Notes: generated by a model not told the origin, from the sequence alone. 63,559 bases of DNA from Riemerella anatipestifer (GCF_009663465.1 NZ_QXHU01000002.1:270028-333586); one strand, 5' to 3'. Positions 9,222-19,286 are shown, counted from the stretch's first letter. Numbers and translations: made by a program.

Positions 9222-10532
9222 ATGAATATTACCATCGTGGGGACTGGCTATGTGGGGCTGGTTACAGGGACAACATTAGCAGAGTTAGGAAATACAGTTT
9301 ATTGTGTTGATATAGATGAGCAAAAAGTAGAAGGAATGAAGAATGGTATCGTTCCTATCTATGAGCCTAATTTGGAGGAAATGTTCTTGAGAAATATCCA
9401 AGCACAGAGATTATTTTTTACGACTAATTTAAAGGAAGCGGTTGACCAAAGTGAGGTGGTTTATCTAGCTTTGCCAACGCCTCCAGGGGAAGATGGTTCA
9501 GCGGATTTATCCTACGTTCTTAAAGTTGCTAACGATATAGGCGATATTATTACAGAATATAAAGTTATTGTTAATAAATCCACAGTACCTGTAGGAACGG
9601 CAGATAAAGTTAGAAGTGCTATTGCTGCTAAAACTCAAATACCGTTTGATGTGGTGTCTAATCCGGAGTTTCTTAGGGAAGGTTTTGCGGTAGAAGATTC
9701 TATGAATCCTGCTAGAGTAGTGGTGGGAAGTTCTTCTGAAAAAGCGAGAGAGGTTATGGCAAAAATATATCAGCCATTTACAAATACGGGCGTTCCGATT
9801 ATATTTATGGATGAAAAGTCTTCGGAGCTTACCAAGTATGCTGCTAATTCTTTCTTAGCGGTTAAAATCACATTTATGAATGAAATCGCAAACTTCTGCG
9901 AAAGAGTAGGTGCTGATGTAGATAAAGTGAGGCTAGGAATGGGTAGTGATGATAGAATTGGACATCGTTTCTTATTTCCAGGCATTGGGTATGGTGGTAG
10001 CTGTTTCCCTAAAGATGTAAAAGCATTGATAAAGTCTGGTAAAGAGACTGATTTTGACTTCCAAATATTAGAGGCAACAGAAAATGTAAATCAAAATCAA
10101 AAGGTGATTTTGGTGTCAGAAATAGAAAAATATTTTGGAGGAAATTTAAAAGGTAAAAAAATAGCACTTTGGGGCTTGGCTTTCAAAGCAAATACAGATG
10201 ATATTAGAGAAGCCTCCTCCTTGGATAATATTGAAATTTTATTAGAAAAAGGAGCTACAATTACCGCTTATGATGCTATAGCAGAATCTAATGTAAAAAA
10301 AGTGTTAGGAGATAAAATAGCTTATGCGAGTGATATGTATTCCGCACTAGACGGAGCCGATGCCTTGTTGATAGCAACAGAATGGTCGGAATTTAAAAAT
10401 CCTAACTTTGACCTAATGGCAGAAAAAATGAATGGTAAAGCTATTTTTGATGGTAGAAATATGTTCGCTTTAGAACAAGTGGAAGAAACAGGATTTTATT
10501 ATAAAAGCATAGGTAGGAAAACTTTAGGATAA
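9222..10532 (+). CDS. ugd: UDP-glucose 6-dehydrogenase
   Basis: 436 residues. Oxidises UDP-glucose to UDP-glucuronate with NAD+, a step in surface polysaccharide synthesis. The N-terminal NAD-binding motif GTGYVG is at residues 7-12, the substrate loop is NKSTVPVGT, and the active-site Cys is in GYGGSCFPKD near residue 260. The C-terminal UDP-binding domain contains GLAFKANTDDIREA. Full length. It stands alone, and its end is 12 bases from the convergent TauE-like gene. A UDP-mannose/ManNAc dehydrogenase is a less likely alternative. Confidence 0.92.
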   Translation: MNITIVGTGYVGLVTGTTLAELGNTVYCVDIDEQKVEGMKNGIVPIYEPNLEEMFLRNIQAQRLFFTTNLKEAVDQSEVVYLALPTPPGEDGSADLSYVLKVANDIGDIITEYKVIVNKSTVPVGTADKVRSAIAAKTQIPFDVVSNPEFLREGFAVEDSMNPARVVVGSSSEKAREVMAKIYQPFTNTGVPIIFMDEKSSELTKYAANSFLAVKITFMNEIANFCERVGADVDKVRLGMGSDDRIGHRFLFPGIGYGGSCFPKDVKALIKSGKETDFDFQILEATENVNQNQKVILVSEIEKYFGGNLKGKKIALWGLAFKANTDDIREASSLDNIEILLEKGATITAYDAIAESNVKKVLGDKIAYASDMYSALDGADALLIATEWSEFKNPNFDLMAEKMNGKAIFDGRNMFALEQVEETGFYYKSIGRKTLG

Positions 10533-10544
10533 AACCTAATGCTT

Positions 10545-11282
10545 TTAATGACAACTATGATGTCCCTTGTCTTCAGGGGACATTTTGTTTTCTATGCTAA
10601 GAGCTTCTTTTTTGGGTGATAGATAAGGAATTCCTAATTCTAGCCCCCTCAATATAAATAATCCTCCTAAAATAAGCATTACTAAGGGCATTATTTTTAA
10701 GATTTTATTTCTGGTAGCTATGCTCAACATATTACCCAACAAAACAGTAGCAAACATAAAAGGAAAAGTACCTAATCCAAATAACATCATAAACAGCCCT
10801 CCCTGTATTGTTCCACCTGTTGCAAGAGAAGCTGCTAGTGCTACATAAACCATTCCACACGGCAAAAAACCATTAAGAACACCTGTTAAAAATCTTGATG
10901 AATAATCGGTTTTGGATAGTAGCTTACCTAAGTTTAGTTTTATTTTTAACAAAAATTTAGAGAGCCAAGGTATTTTAGAGGCGAAGTTTCCGTTTCCGAA
11001 AGAAAAGAACGCCATTATAATCAGAATGACTCCTGCAAAAATGGTAAGCCAGCTTTGAACTCCAGCTAACTGAAAGCCTTCGCCAATGAATCCCAATAAA
11101 ATTCCTAATATAGAATAAGTGAAAATTCTTCCTAGTTGGTAGGTCGTGTTTTGAAGGTGGAAATTAACTTGTTGTTTCTTTGAAAGTCCTAAAGAAAGAG
11201 CTATTGGTCCACACATACCAATACAATGGAATCCCGTTGTGAAACCTAAAGTAAGTGCTGCTATAATGAAGGTTATTTCCAT
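10545..11282 (-). CDS. TauE/SafE-like (UreH/DsbD type) membrane protein of the cco locus
   Basis: 245 residues, about six membrane spans. GFTTGFHCIGMCGPIALSL near the N-terminus carries a C-x3-C pair, and FLPCGMVYVALAASLATG carries another conserved Cys. Proteins of this type sit in many cco clusters and are thought to act in copper delivery or redox during oxidase assembly. Its start overlaps the FixH gene by 10 bases, so it is the last gene of the cco operon. The C-terminal tail ends in SPEDKGHHSCH, a possible metal ligand. Confidence 0.8.
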   Translation of the reverse strand: MEITFIIAALTLGFTTGFHCIGMCGPIALSLGLSKKQQVNFHLQNTTYQLGRIFTYSILGILLGFIGEGFQLAGVQSWLTIFAGVILIIMAFFSFGNGNFASKIPWLSKFLLKIKLNLGKLLSKTDYSSRFLTGVLNGFLPCGMVYVALAASLATGGTIQGGLFMMLFGLGTFPFMFATVLLGNMLSIATRNKILKIMPLVMLILGGLFILRGLELGIPYLSPKKEALSIENKMSPEDKGHHSCH

Positions 11283-11731
11283 ATCAAATCGTAATCTATC
11301 TGATAATTTTTGCTATCCTTTGTCCACATTAACTTTAAAATATAGCCACCAGGAACCAAAATGTTTTTAGGTATTAGAAAAGAGTTATTAGCGTCTAAAG
11401 TCATTTCCTTTTTTACATCTAACCTTTGGTCATCTATTCTGTAGAGAATAAACTTTATTCTAGTATTCTGATTATTATTTTCAGAAGGAAATGTAATGTA
11501 GATGCCGTTAGGTGTCTGTTGATACTGTGGCGTGTTTTCAATCGTGGAAGCATTTTTCTTAGCGTCTATCACACTTTGATAAGCAAGTTCATCTTCGTAA
11601 TAATTGTTAGAAACCAACTCGGAATTTTGCTGCCCATGAGAGAACACAAATATAAGATAAAGAATGAACAGCACGAATGAACCCAATGCCGCCACAACTC
11701 CATGTGCCCAAGTAAACTTAAAGTTTTTCAT
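11273..11731 (-). CDS. ccoH: FixH/CcoH family oxidase assembly protein
   Basis: 152 residues. One membrane span at about residues 9-31 (WAHGVVAALGSFVLFILYLIF), then a periplasmic domain starting NNYYEDELAYQSVIDAKKNA, which is the FixH signature. It helps assemble cbb3 oxidase. Starts one base after ccoG ends and overlaps the next gene. Confidence 0.85.
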   Translation of the reverse strand: MKNFKFTWAHGVVAALGSFVLFILYLIFVFSHGQQNSELVSNNYYEDELAYQSVIDAKKNASTIENTPQYQQTPNGIYITFPSENNNQNTRIKFILYRIDDQRLDVKKEMTLDANNSFLIPKNILVPGGYILKLMWTKDSKNYQIDYDLIWK

Positions 11732-13174
11732 TTAAAATTGTAAATTAAATTCTCCTTCAAAATAAGTTTCAAAAGTAGTGAGTAGTTTACCATCCTTATC
11801 ATAGACCCCAATTACTAAATTCTGTTTAGAAAGCTTTATTTCCTTTTTCGGGAAACTAATATTTATAGTTCCCTTTTCCATTTTATCCCGTTTTAATTCT
11901 ATTTTACTAGAACTTCCATACTTTATGACTCCATTAGCGGGTTCTAAAACTTTGAAAGTAACTGTGTAATCCTTGCTAGATTTATTAAGTAAGGTGTAGT
12001 TATAGGTATTGGTAATTTTGTCCCCCGATATAAAGAATGTACTTCCTGCAGGTTTGATAAACTTAGCTTCCATATCTCCTCTATTGTATAGAAGAAAAGA
12101 TAAAAAAGCTATTAGTGCTATCAAAACAGCAGTATATGCCTTCATTCTAGAGGTAAATTTAAACTTTCTACCTTGTTCTATTTCATCTTCAGTGGCATAC
12201 CTTATCAATCCTTTAGGTAAGCCTACTTTTTCCATAACTTCATTACAAGCATCTATACACGCAGTACAATTAATGCACTCAAGCTGTTGTCCATTTCTGA
12301 TGTCTATTCCTGTTGGGCATACTACCACACACTGATTGCAGTCGATACAATCCCCTTTGCCTTCTGCAGCTCTATCCTCATTTTTACGCCATTTAGAGCG
12401 ATTTTCTCCTCTCTTAAAGTCGTAATAAACATTGATGGTTTGTTTATCTATAAGAACACCTTGTAACCTTCCGTATGGACAAACAAGTGTACATACTTGC
12501 TCTCTAAACCAAGCGAATACTAAATAAAAGGCTGCAGTAAAAAGTAGCATTACCAAAAAGTTGGTAGGATATTCTATGGGACCATCTTTCATTATTCTAA
12601 AAACCTCCTCGTACCCCACAATGTACATAAACATAAAATGGGTTACCACTAAAGAAATAATGAAATATATCGTCCATTTAAGTCCTCTTTTTCTTATTTT
12701 TTCAGAGTTCCAAGGTTGTTGGTCTAGTTTTATCTGCTTGTTTCTATCACCCTCAATCCAATATTCTATTTTACGGAAGACATTTTCCATAAAAATGGTC
12801 TGCGGACAAATCCAACCACAAAATATTCTCCCAAACACGACGGTAAAAAGAATGATAAATACTATCGAAGTAATTGCTCCTAGAGCAAGAATGAAAAAGT
12901 CTTGAGGATAAAAGGGCTGGCCTACAATAAAGAATTCTCTATCAAGAATATCTATAAGAAGAAATGGATTATCATTGATTTTAATAAACGGAAGAATAAA
13001 AAATATGGCTAATAAAAAAATACTAACATAGTTTCTGTAATTAGTAAACCTACCTTTGGGCTTTTTGGGATAGACCCATTTTCTTTTCCCTGTGTTATCC
13101 ATGGTTCCTACAGAATCACGGAAAGTGGTAGCTTCTATTACACTTCCTGTACCTTGTACTTTTTTATCAGCCAT
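11732..13174 (-). CDS. ccoG: Cytochrome c oxidase accessory protein CcoG
   Basis: 480 residues. Membrane protein with ferredoxin-type clusters, described in other bacteria as a copper reductase for cbb3 assembly. Cys motifs are visible: CGWICPQT, CTLVCPYGR, CIDCNQCVVVCPTG and CINCTACIDAC. The C-terminal Ig-like periplasmic domain (about 370-480) is present. 25 bases behind ccoP in the same operon. Confidence 0.95.
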   Translation of the reverse strand: MADKKVQGTGSVIEATTFRDSVGTMDNTGKRKWVYPKKPKGRFTNYRNYVSIFLLAIFFILPFIKINDNPFLLIDILDREFFIVGQPFYPQDFFILALGAITSIVFIILFTVVFGRIFCGWICPQTIFMENVFRKIEYWIEGDRNKQIKLDQQPWNSEKIRKRGLKWTIYFIISLVVTHFMFMYIVGYEEVFRIMKDGPIEYPTNFLVMLLFTAAFYLVFAWFREQVCTLVCPYGRLQGVLIDKQTINVYYDFKRGENRSKWRKNEDRAAEGKGDCIDCNQCVVVCPTGIDIRNGQQLECINCTACIDACNEVMEKVGLPKGLIRYATEDEIEQGRKFKFTSRMKAYTAVLIALIAFLSFLLYNRGDMEAKFIKPAGSTFFISGDKITNTYNYTLLNKSSKDYTVTFKVLEPANGVIKYGSSSKIELKRDKMEKGTINISFPKKEIKLSKQNLVIGVYDKDGKLLTTFETYFEGEFNLQF

Positions 13175-13199
13175 ATATGTAATATTTTACTTTAGGGTA

Positions 13200-14078
13200 T
13201 TAGTTCTCCCACTTCACTTCATCACCTTGAGGAGCAGCACCTCCTTCAGATTGAGTGATAGGAGCTTTTTCTTGATTGATATGATAAACATAAGCAGCTA
13301 CTTTTTCGATATCAAATCCAGTAAGAACTCCATTTTTCCCCCAAGCCTGCATTGCAGGGTTGTTTGGAGAACCATTTTCTACCATATGGAATACTTCTCT
13401 GAATAGAGTAGGTTCTGTATGGTTAATCCAATACTTATCGGTAAGGTTTGGACCAATACCACCTTTACCACCGTCACCGTGACAAGACACACAGTTAGTT
13501 TTGAAAATTTCTTCCCCTTCTGCGATATTGTCTGCAGAGTATACGGCGTTATCAATTGTGGGAGGAGGAGTATCTTTCATCCATTGCTCTATGCTTGCAA
13601 GTTGCTCTTTATGTTCTACATCATACTCTTTATCTGGGTGTGCAAAGTCTGTGAAAGAAAAAGCGAAGATATAGATAACGAGATATGCAAATCCTAACCA
13701 AAAAAGACCTAACCACCATTTAGGTAGTTGGTTGTCTAACTCCATAATACCATCAAAGCCGTGGTCTATCATGATATCTTTCTCTTCAGAAGCGGATTGC
13801 TTTTTGAATGCACTATTCCAAAGTCTTTTCCAGTAAGGAACTTTCTTCTCTTCTAAGTAAGCTCTTTTAGCTTCGTCAGATAGTTTAGCAAATTTCTGAT
13901 TTTCTATTAGATCTCCAATAGCCCCATGTATCATTGCTAAAATGATACTAATAACTACTGTTCCCCAAAAATAAGGTGAAGTAATAAAAGATGCATTTTG
14001 AACGAACATATAATATACAATAAAAAGTATTGTAAGTATTACTAAAATGTTCACATAAACGGGCGTTCTTTGTTTCAT
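13200..14078 (-). CDS. ccoP: cbb3 oxidase subunit CcoP, single haem c site
   Basis: 292 residues. Two membrane spans near the N-terminus (about 10-50), a cytoplasmic stretch, a third span (WWLGLFWLGFAYLVIYIFAF), then one cytochrome c domain with CVSCHGDGGKGG as haem site and a downstream Met (NPAMQAWG). Classical proteobacterial CcoP carries two CxxCH sites; only one is visible here, as in other Bacteroidota. Brings electrons to the CcoNO core. Confidence 0.93.
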   Translation of the reverse strand: MKQRTPVYVNILVILTILFIVYYMFVQNASFITSPYFWGTVVISIILAMIHGAIGDLIENQKFAKLSDEAKRAYLEEKKVPYWKRLWNSAFKKQSASEEKDIMIDHGFDGIMELDNQLPKWWLGLFWLGFAYLVIYIFAFSFTDFAHPDKEYDVEHKEQLASIEQWMKDTPPPTIDNAVYSADNIAEGEEIFKTNCVSCHGDGGKGGIGPNLTDKYWINHTEPTLFREVFHMVENGSPNNPAMQAWGKNGVLTGFDIEKVAAYVYHINQEKAPITQSEGGAAPQGDEVKWEN

Positions 14079-14084
14079 AATTTC

Positions 14085-14279
14085 TTAATTTTTAGAACTG
14101 TTTTGTATTTCATCATCTAAAGGAGCATTAGCTTCGTCTTGATAAAACTTTTTCGGTTTGCTCATAACATAGTATACCACCCCGATAAAAAATATGATAA
14201 ACAATATGAGTGCTAAACTCTGGTAAAATCCAGTACCTTCAGTATTAGACAATATATCTTTAAAGTTTTGTGGTATCAT
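14085..14279 (-). CDS. ccoQ: cbb3 oxidase small subunit CcoQ/FixQ
   Basis: 64 residues: one membrane span (SLALILFIIFFIGVVYYVMS) followed by KPKKFYQDEANAPLDDE, the usual FixQ layout. Lies between ccoNO (30 bases) and ccoP (6 bases). Confidence 0.88.
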   Translation of the reverse strand: MIPQNFKDILSNTEGTGFYQSLALILFIIFFIGVVYYVMSKPKKFYQDEANAPLDDEIQNSSKN

Positions 14280-14309
14280 TACTATATGCTCCTTTAGTGA
14301 TAATATAAT

Positions 14310-16589
14310 TTATTTTACACTTGCTGTTTTAATTTCAGTAGTCTTAATATCAGTACCTAATCTTTGTAGGTAAGCGATAAGAGCTACAATCTCTCTTTTT
14401 TCAAGAGGAACAAAATCAGCTCCTTCTTCTTGTTGTTTTTTAGCAAATGCCCTCTTAACATCATCAGCTTCAGAATAAATTCTGTCTACAATTCCTTTAG
14501 CTTGATTGTCCATCCACGCATCTACAGTATCTATTTCAGCTTTAGTGTAAGGTACACTAAATACATTCTTCATAAGTTCTAGCTTATCTTTAGTCTGTGA
14601 ACGGTCTAATGTATTAGCTATTAACCAAGGATAACGAGGCATTATAGAACCTGCAGATGTAGCTCTTGGGTTTAACATGTGTTTAAAGTGCCAAGAATCA
14701 GGGTTTTTGCCACCTTCTCTATGTAAGTCTGGACCAGTTCTCTTAGATCCCCAAAGGAAAGGTCTATCATATACGAACTCTCCAGCTTTAGAATATTGTC
14801 CATTTTTACCATTAAATCTAACCACTTCGTCACGGAATGGTCTAATCATTTGAGAGTGACAAGCGTTACAACCTTCACGGATGTATAAATCTCTACCTTC
14901 TAATTCTAGTGGTGTATAAGGTTTAACAGAAGAAATGGTTGGTACATTATCTTTTACTGTAAGCGTAGGTATAATTTCAATAATCCCACCAACTGCCAAC
15001 GTTAAGAACGCCAATACTGTTAAATAAAGAGGCATTCTTTCAATCCAAAGGTGAACTGTTTCACCTTCTTTTCTTGCATCACTAATTCTAGCTAGTGCAG
15101 GTGCTTCTGCAGGGACTTCTTTTTGGAAAGAGCCTTTTCTTACAGTAGCTACAACATTCACTGCCATAAGGATAGCTCCCACTAGATAAAGAACACCTCC
15201 GAAGAATCTCATCCAATAGTAAGGGATAATTGCAGTTACAGTATCTAGCCAGTTTTTATAAAGTAGAGTTCCATCTGGATTGAATTGTTTCCACATTAAA
15301 CCTTGTGTAAATCCAGAGATATACATAGGTACAGCATATAGGATAATACCCAAAGTACCTAACCAAAAATGCCAGTTAGCTAGTTTTACAGACCATAGTT
15401 TGGTTCTCCACATAATAGGGACTAGGTAGTAAATCATACCAAAAGCCATAAAACCATTCCAACCTAGAGCTCCAATATGAACGTGACCAATTACCCAATC
15501 TGTAAAGTGTCCAATTTTATTTAATGTTTTAGTTGCTAATAGAGGCCCTTCAAATGTAGCCATACCATAACAAGTAACCGCTACCACGAAAAATTTGAGT
15601 ATAGGATTTTCTCTTACCTTATCCCAAGCCCCTCTCAATGTTAATAAACCATTAAGCATACCTCCCCAAGACGGAGCGATAAGTGCAATAGAGAATCCTG
15701 TTCCTAATGCCTGTGCCCAAGCAGGTAGAGATGTGTACTGTAAGTGGTGTGGTCCAGCCCAAATGTAAACGAAGATTAGAGACCAAAAGTGGATTATAGA
15801 AAGCTTATAAGAAAAGACAGGTCTCTCTGATGCTTTTGGCAAGAAGTAATACATCAGACCAAGTACAGGGGTTGTCAAGAAAAATGCTACGGCGTTATGC
15901 CCATACCACCATTGTACTAAAGCATCTTTTACTCCTGAATATGCAGAATAAGACTTCCAACCAGTAAAAGAAAGAGGTACCTCTAGATTATTGAATACGT
16001 GTAGCATTGTAATACCTACCCAAGTACCAATGTAGAACCAAATAGCTACATAAAGATGTCTTACTCTTCTTTTAGCGATTGTACCAAACATATTGATACC
16101 AAAAATAATCCATACCACAGCGATAAGGATATCAATTGGCCATTCGTGTTCAGCATACTCTTTAGAAGTGTTGATACCCATGAAGAAAGTAATCACCACC
16201 GCTACGATAGTAATTTGCCATCCCCAAAAGTTAATCCAAGAAAGTGTATCACTATACATTCTTGCCTTCAACAACCTCTGTAATGAGTAATAAACCCCTG
16301 CGAAAATCGCATTTCCTACAAAGGCAAAAATTACTGCACTTGTGTGCAACATTCTGATTCTACCAAAACCAAAAGCTCCCTGGGTGTTGATAAGACCTTG
16401 TAAATCACCACTTCTTAAACTGGCGATTGTAGTGTCATCAGTACCAAATAAAAACTCTGGTAGTTCTGGATAGAAAAGCATTGCCGCCGCCGTAAGTCCA
16501 AGAATGAAACCAACTATCCCGAAGACGATGGTTGCATAAAGGAACGCACGCACAATGCTGTTGTCATAACTAAACTTTTGTGTTTCCAT
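14310..16589 (-). CDS. ccoN: cbb3 oxidase CcoN-CcoO fusion protein
   Basis: 759 residues combining the catalytic haem-copper subunit and the mono-haem cytochrome c subunit. The N-terminal 490 residues hold the CcoN spans and His ligands (MLHTSAVIF, QWWYGHNAVAFFL, HHLQYTSLP, GHVHIGALGWNG). From about residue 530 comes CcoO with GCNACHSQMIRPFRDEV as haem c site. Normal length for the fused form found in Bacteroidota. Reduces oxygen with high affinity in the inner membrane. Follows ccoS by 5 bases. Confidence 0.96.
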   Translation of the reverse strand: METQKFSYDNSIVRAFLYATIVFGIVGFILGLTAAAMLFYPELPEFLFGTDDTTIASLRSGDLQGLINTQGAFGFGRIRMLHTSAVIFAFVGNAIFAGVYYSLQRLLKARMYSDTLSWINFWGWQITIVAVVITFFMGINTSKEYAEHEWPIDILIAVVWIIFGINMFGTIAKRRVRHLYVAIWFYIGTWVGITMLHVFNNLEVPLSFTGWKSYSAYSGVKDALVQWWYGHNAVAFFLTTPVLGLMYYFLPKASERPVFSYKLSIIHFWSLIFVYIWAGPHHLQYTSLPAWAQALGTGFSIALIAPSWGGMLNGLLTLRGAWDKVRENPILKFFVVAVTCYGMATFEGPLLATKTLNKIGHFTDWVIGHVHIGALGWNGFMAFGMIYYLVPIMWRTKLWSVKLANWHFWLGTLGIILYAVPMYISGFTQGLMWKQFNPDGTLLYKNWLDTVTAIIPYYWMRFFGGVLYLVGAILMAVNVVATVRKGSFQKEVPAEAPALARISDARKEGETVHLWIERMPLYLTVLAFLTLAVGGIIEIIPTLTVKDNVPTISSVKPYTPLELEGRDLYIREGCNACHSQMIRPFRDEVVRFNGKNGQYSKAGEFVYDRPFLWGSKRTGPDLHREGGKNPDSWHFKHMLNPRATSAGSIMPRYPWLIANTLDRSQTKDKLELMKNVFSVPYTKAEIDTVDAWMDNQAKGIVDRIYSEADDVKRAFAKKQQEEGADFVPLEKREIVALIAYLQRLGTDIKTTEIKTASVK

Positions 16590-16594
16590 ATTAA

Positions 16595-16777
16595 CTAATC
16601 ACTTTTATTGTTTTTCTCTTTATTTTCTTTGTTTTTAGCTTCGTCATCAAGGAGTATCCTCACAGCAGGAGATTCATCATCTTCAAACTGCCCTTTCTTA
16701 GCTCCGATAATAAATATTATCAAGAAAACAACAGCTAAAGACACACTGCATATGACCATCAAATATAGTATCTCCAT
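16595..16777 (-). CDS. ccoS: cbb3 oxidase maturation protein CcoS
   Basis: 60 residues: a single membrane span (LMVICSVSLAVVFLIIFIIGA) and the conserved GQFEDDESPAVRILLDDE stretch. Needed in other bacteria to insert cofactors into CcoN. First gene of the operon ccoS-NO-Q-P-G-H-TauE-like. Confidence 0.9.
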   Translation of the reverse strand: MEILYLMVICSVSLAVVFLIIFIIGAKKGQFEDDESPAVRILLDDEAKNKENKEKNNKSD

Positions 16778-16785
16778 ACAGTTCG

Positions 16786-16816
16786 CAAATATAAAATTAA
16801 ATTGTCCCCAAAATTA
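16786..16816 (-). promoter_or_regulatory. Promoter region of the cco operon
   Basis: Two -7 elements on the minus strand: TATATTTG (16786-16793, with TTG 15 bases upstream at 16809-16811) and TAATTTTG (16809-16816). Confidence 0.55.
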
Positions 16817-16826
16817 AGGAAAATAT

Positions 16827-16842
16827 ACTGACTTAAATCAGT
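16827..16842. promoter_or_regulatory. Crp/Fnr-type palindrome upstream of cco
   Basis: ACTGACTTAAATCAGT: half-sites ACTGA and TCAGT spaced by 6 bases. It resembles the Fnr/FixK box TTGAT-N4-ATCAA and lies upstream of both cco -7 elements. A close relative sits at the fnr-like gene (19359-19372). Confidence 0.5.
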
Positions 16843-16892
16843 AACTGTTAAAAATAGTTAATTTATAACATTTCTAAATAAGATAAAAAGGT

Positions 16893-19286
16893 CTAATTTG
16901 ATTTTTTCTTAAAATATCTAGTTGATGCCAACCAAGTGGTAGTAGAGGTAAATGTAACAACACTTATAGAACTCAAAGGCATTAGTATGGCTGCTACCAA
17001 AGGGGATAAATGTCCTGTAACCGCAAACCCTAAGCCAACAATATTGTATAGGATGCTTATAATGAAAGTGGCGGATACTATCTTAATAGCATCTTTACTC
17101 AAGGCTAAATAGTCTGGTAAAAAGCTGATAAATTTACCGTCCATAATAACATCAGAAGAAGGTGTAAAGGAGTTGGTGTCATCAGATACGGCTATACCTA
17201 CGTTACTTTGTTTTAATGCTCCTGCATCGTTAAGACCATCACCTAGCATAGCTACTTTTTGACCTAAGTTCTGAAGTTTTTGTATATAGTCCAATTTGTC
17301 TTCTGGAGTTTGGTTGAAACTCATATTGGCTACATTTGGAATTATCTTTTTGAGCTGATTGGTCTCGGAAGTATTGTCCCCACTAAGAATATGGATAGGA
17401 TAGGTGTTGAGTTTTCTGTACATTTCAGAAAGCCCCTCTCTATACTCATTTCTGAATATGAACTTGCCTATAAATTCATTATTTTTACTGATGGAAACAG
17501 CAGTCTCTAGGTTTTTACTTTCTTGTCCTGTAAACGAAGCTGAACCAATTTTATAAATTTGACTTCTAATTTGGGCGGAGTATCCTTTACCAGCTATTTC
17601 TTGGAAGTTTTCTATTGGGAAATATTCATCAGTTATTTCTATATGTTCGTATAAATTTTTCGATAGAGGGTGATTAGAGTTTTTAAGTAAAGTTTTGATA
17701 TTTTTTAAATCAAATTCACTAATAGTATTGCCTTCATATTTGATATTAGATTTAGTGTTGTAGGTAATAGTCCCTGTTTTGTCAAAGACGAGTGTGTTGA
17801 TTTTGGCAAGTTTTTCTATGGTAAGAGTATCTTTAACATAGAATTTTTTTCTGCCTAATATCCTCATAATATGTCCGAATGTAAACGGAGCGGATAGAGC
17901 TAACGCACAAGGGCAGGCTACTATAAGTATTGCAGATATTACTTGGAACATTTTTTCTAAATCAATTCTGTACCAATAGATTCCTGCAATTAGTGTGATG
18001 CCTAATATGATGAATGTAAAATATTTACTTATCTTGTTGGTAAGATTATCTAGACCTGTTTCTTTTTGTTTAAAGGCTTCTTTGTTCCATAGTTGGGTAA
18101 GGTAGCTTTGGTCTACAGTTTTAATAACTTCTAGCTCCAAAATAGCACCTTGTTGCTTAGCACCTGCGAAAATTTTATCACCCGGTTGTTTAGGTATTGT
18201 AGCTGACTCTCCAGTAATAAAACTATTATCAATATTGCCTTCACCGCTAATAAGAATAGCGTCTACGGGAATAATCTCTTGATTTCGCACTAAAATTCTA
18301 TCGCCTACTTTAATTTCAGATAAAAGAATATTTTTTTGTTTACCCTCAAAATCCACTTTGGTTACGGCGATAGGGTAGAAAGATTTATAATCTCTATCGT
18401 AGGACAGTGCAGTGTAGGTTCTTTTTTGGAAAAATTTTCCCATCAACATAAAAAATAGCAATCCACACAAGGTGTCAAAATAACCAGGTCCATAATCTGT
18501 GGCTATCTCGTAGATACTTCTTCCAAATAGAACGAGTATTCCTAAAACGATAGGTATATCTATATTTACAATGTTATTCTTAAGTCCATACCAGGCAGAT
18601 TTGTAGTAGTCTGAAGCAGAATAAGAAACAACAGGAATGGAAAGTAATAGGGTTAGAAACCTAAAGAAAGGAGCAAATTGGTTAATCCAATAATCGTTCT
18701 CTTTTGTAATCCAAGAAAGATATTCAGGGAGGGCAAACATCATTGCATTTCCGAATGCAAATCCTGCTATGGCAAGTTTGATGATTAAATCTCGGTCTGT
18801 TTTTTCTATCTTTTTTTCACTTGTTTCCAGGTTGATAACAGGTTTGTATCCAAGATTTGTTAAAAACTTAGCTAGTTCACTTAACTTTAGTTCATTATGA
18901 TTAAACGAAATTTGTAATGTTTTCTTTGTGAAATTAGCTTGAGAATAGCGTATTTGTGGATTGATGTCTTTGAGGCTTTCTAGTAACCATATACATGACG
19001 AGCAGTGTATTACGGGTATTTTAAAAGTTACTAAGGTAGAATTGCCTTCTGAAAAATCTACAATTTTGTTGAATACTTCAAGGGTGTCCAAGTAATCAAA
19101 CTGTGAAGAACCGTCTGTGTTTGGTCGGATTCCGGCGTTTTTATTTAATTTATAAAAATCGTTTAACTGATTGATATTTAGTATTTCATAAACTGATTTG
19201 CAACCATTGCAACAAAAAGTCTTTTCATCAAAAGAAATTCTTTCTTTCTTTATTTCTAATCCGCAATGAAAACATTTTTCTGACAT
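16893..19286 (-). CDS. ccoI: Heavy-metal P-type ATPase CcoI (copper, oxidase assembly)
   Basis: Copper-transporting P1B ATPase that supplies cbb3 oxidase. N-terminal Cys cluster CFHCG...CCNGCKSVYE, then an HMA-like domain with HCSSCIWLLE, the TGES phosphatase loop (FITGESATIPKQPGD), the membrane CPCALALS motif, the phosphorylation site DKTGT, and MLGDGLNDAGALKQ. About 797 residues from ATG 19286. I reject an in-frame start at 19310 because it overlaps the -7 element TATTTTTG at 19308-19315. On the same strand as cco but with its own promoter, divergent from the fnr-like gene. Confidence 0.92.
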   Translation of the reverse strand: MSEKCFHCGLEIKKERISFDEKTFCCNGCKSVYEILNINQLNDFYKLNKNAGIRPNTDGSSQFDYLDTLEVFNKIVDFSEGNSTLVTFKIPVIHCSSCIWLLESLKDINPQIRYSQANFTKKTLQISFNHNELKLSELAKFLTNLGYKPVINLETSEKKIEKTDRDLIIKLAIAGFAFGNAMMFALPEYLSWITKENDYWINQFAPFFRFLTLLLSIPVVSYSASDYYKSAWYGLKNNIVNIDIPIVLGILVLFGRSIYEIATDYGPGYFDTLCGLLFFMLMGKFFQKRTYTALSYDRDYKSFYPIAVTKVDFEGKQKNILLSEIKVGDRILVRNQEIIPVDAILISGEGNIDNSFITGESATIPKQPGDKIFAGAKQQGAILELEVIKTVDQSYLTQLWNKEAFKQKETGLDNLTNKISKYFTFIILGITLIAGIYWYRIDLEKMFQVISAILIVACPCALALSAPFTFGHIMRILGRKKFYVKDTLTIEKLAKINTLVFDKTGTITYNTKSNIKYEGNTISEFDLKNIKTLLKNSNHPLSKNLYEHIEITDEYFPIENFQEIAGKGYSAQIRSQIYKIGSASFTGQESKNLETAVSISKNNEFIGKFIFRNEYREGLSEMYRKLNTYPIHILSGDNTSETNQLKKIIPNVANMSFNQTPEDKLDYIQKLQNLGQKVAMLGDGLNDAGALKQSNVGIAVSDDTNSFTPSSDVIMDGKFISFLPDYLALSKDAIKIVSATFIISILYNIVGLGFAVTGHLSPLVAAILMPLSSISVVTFTSTTTWLASTRYFKKKSN

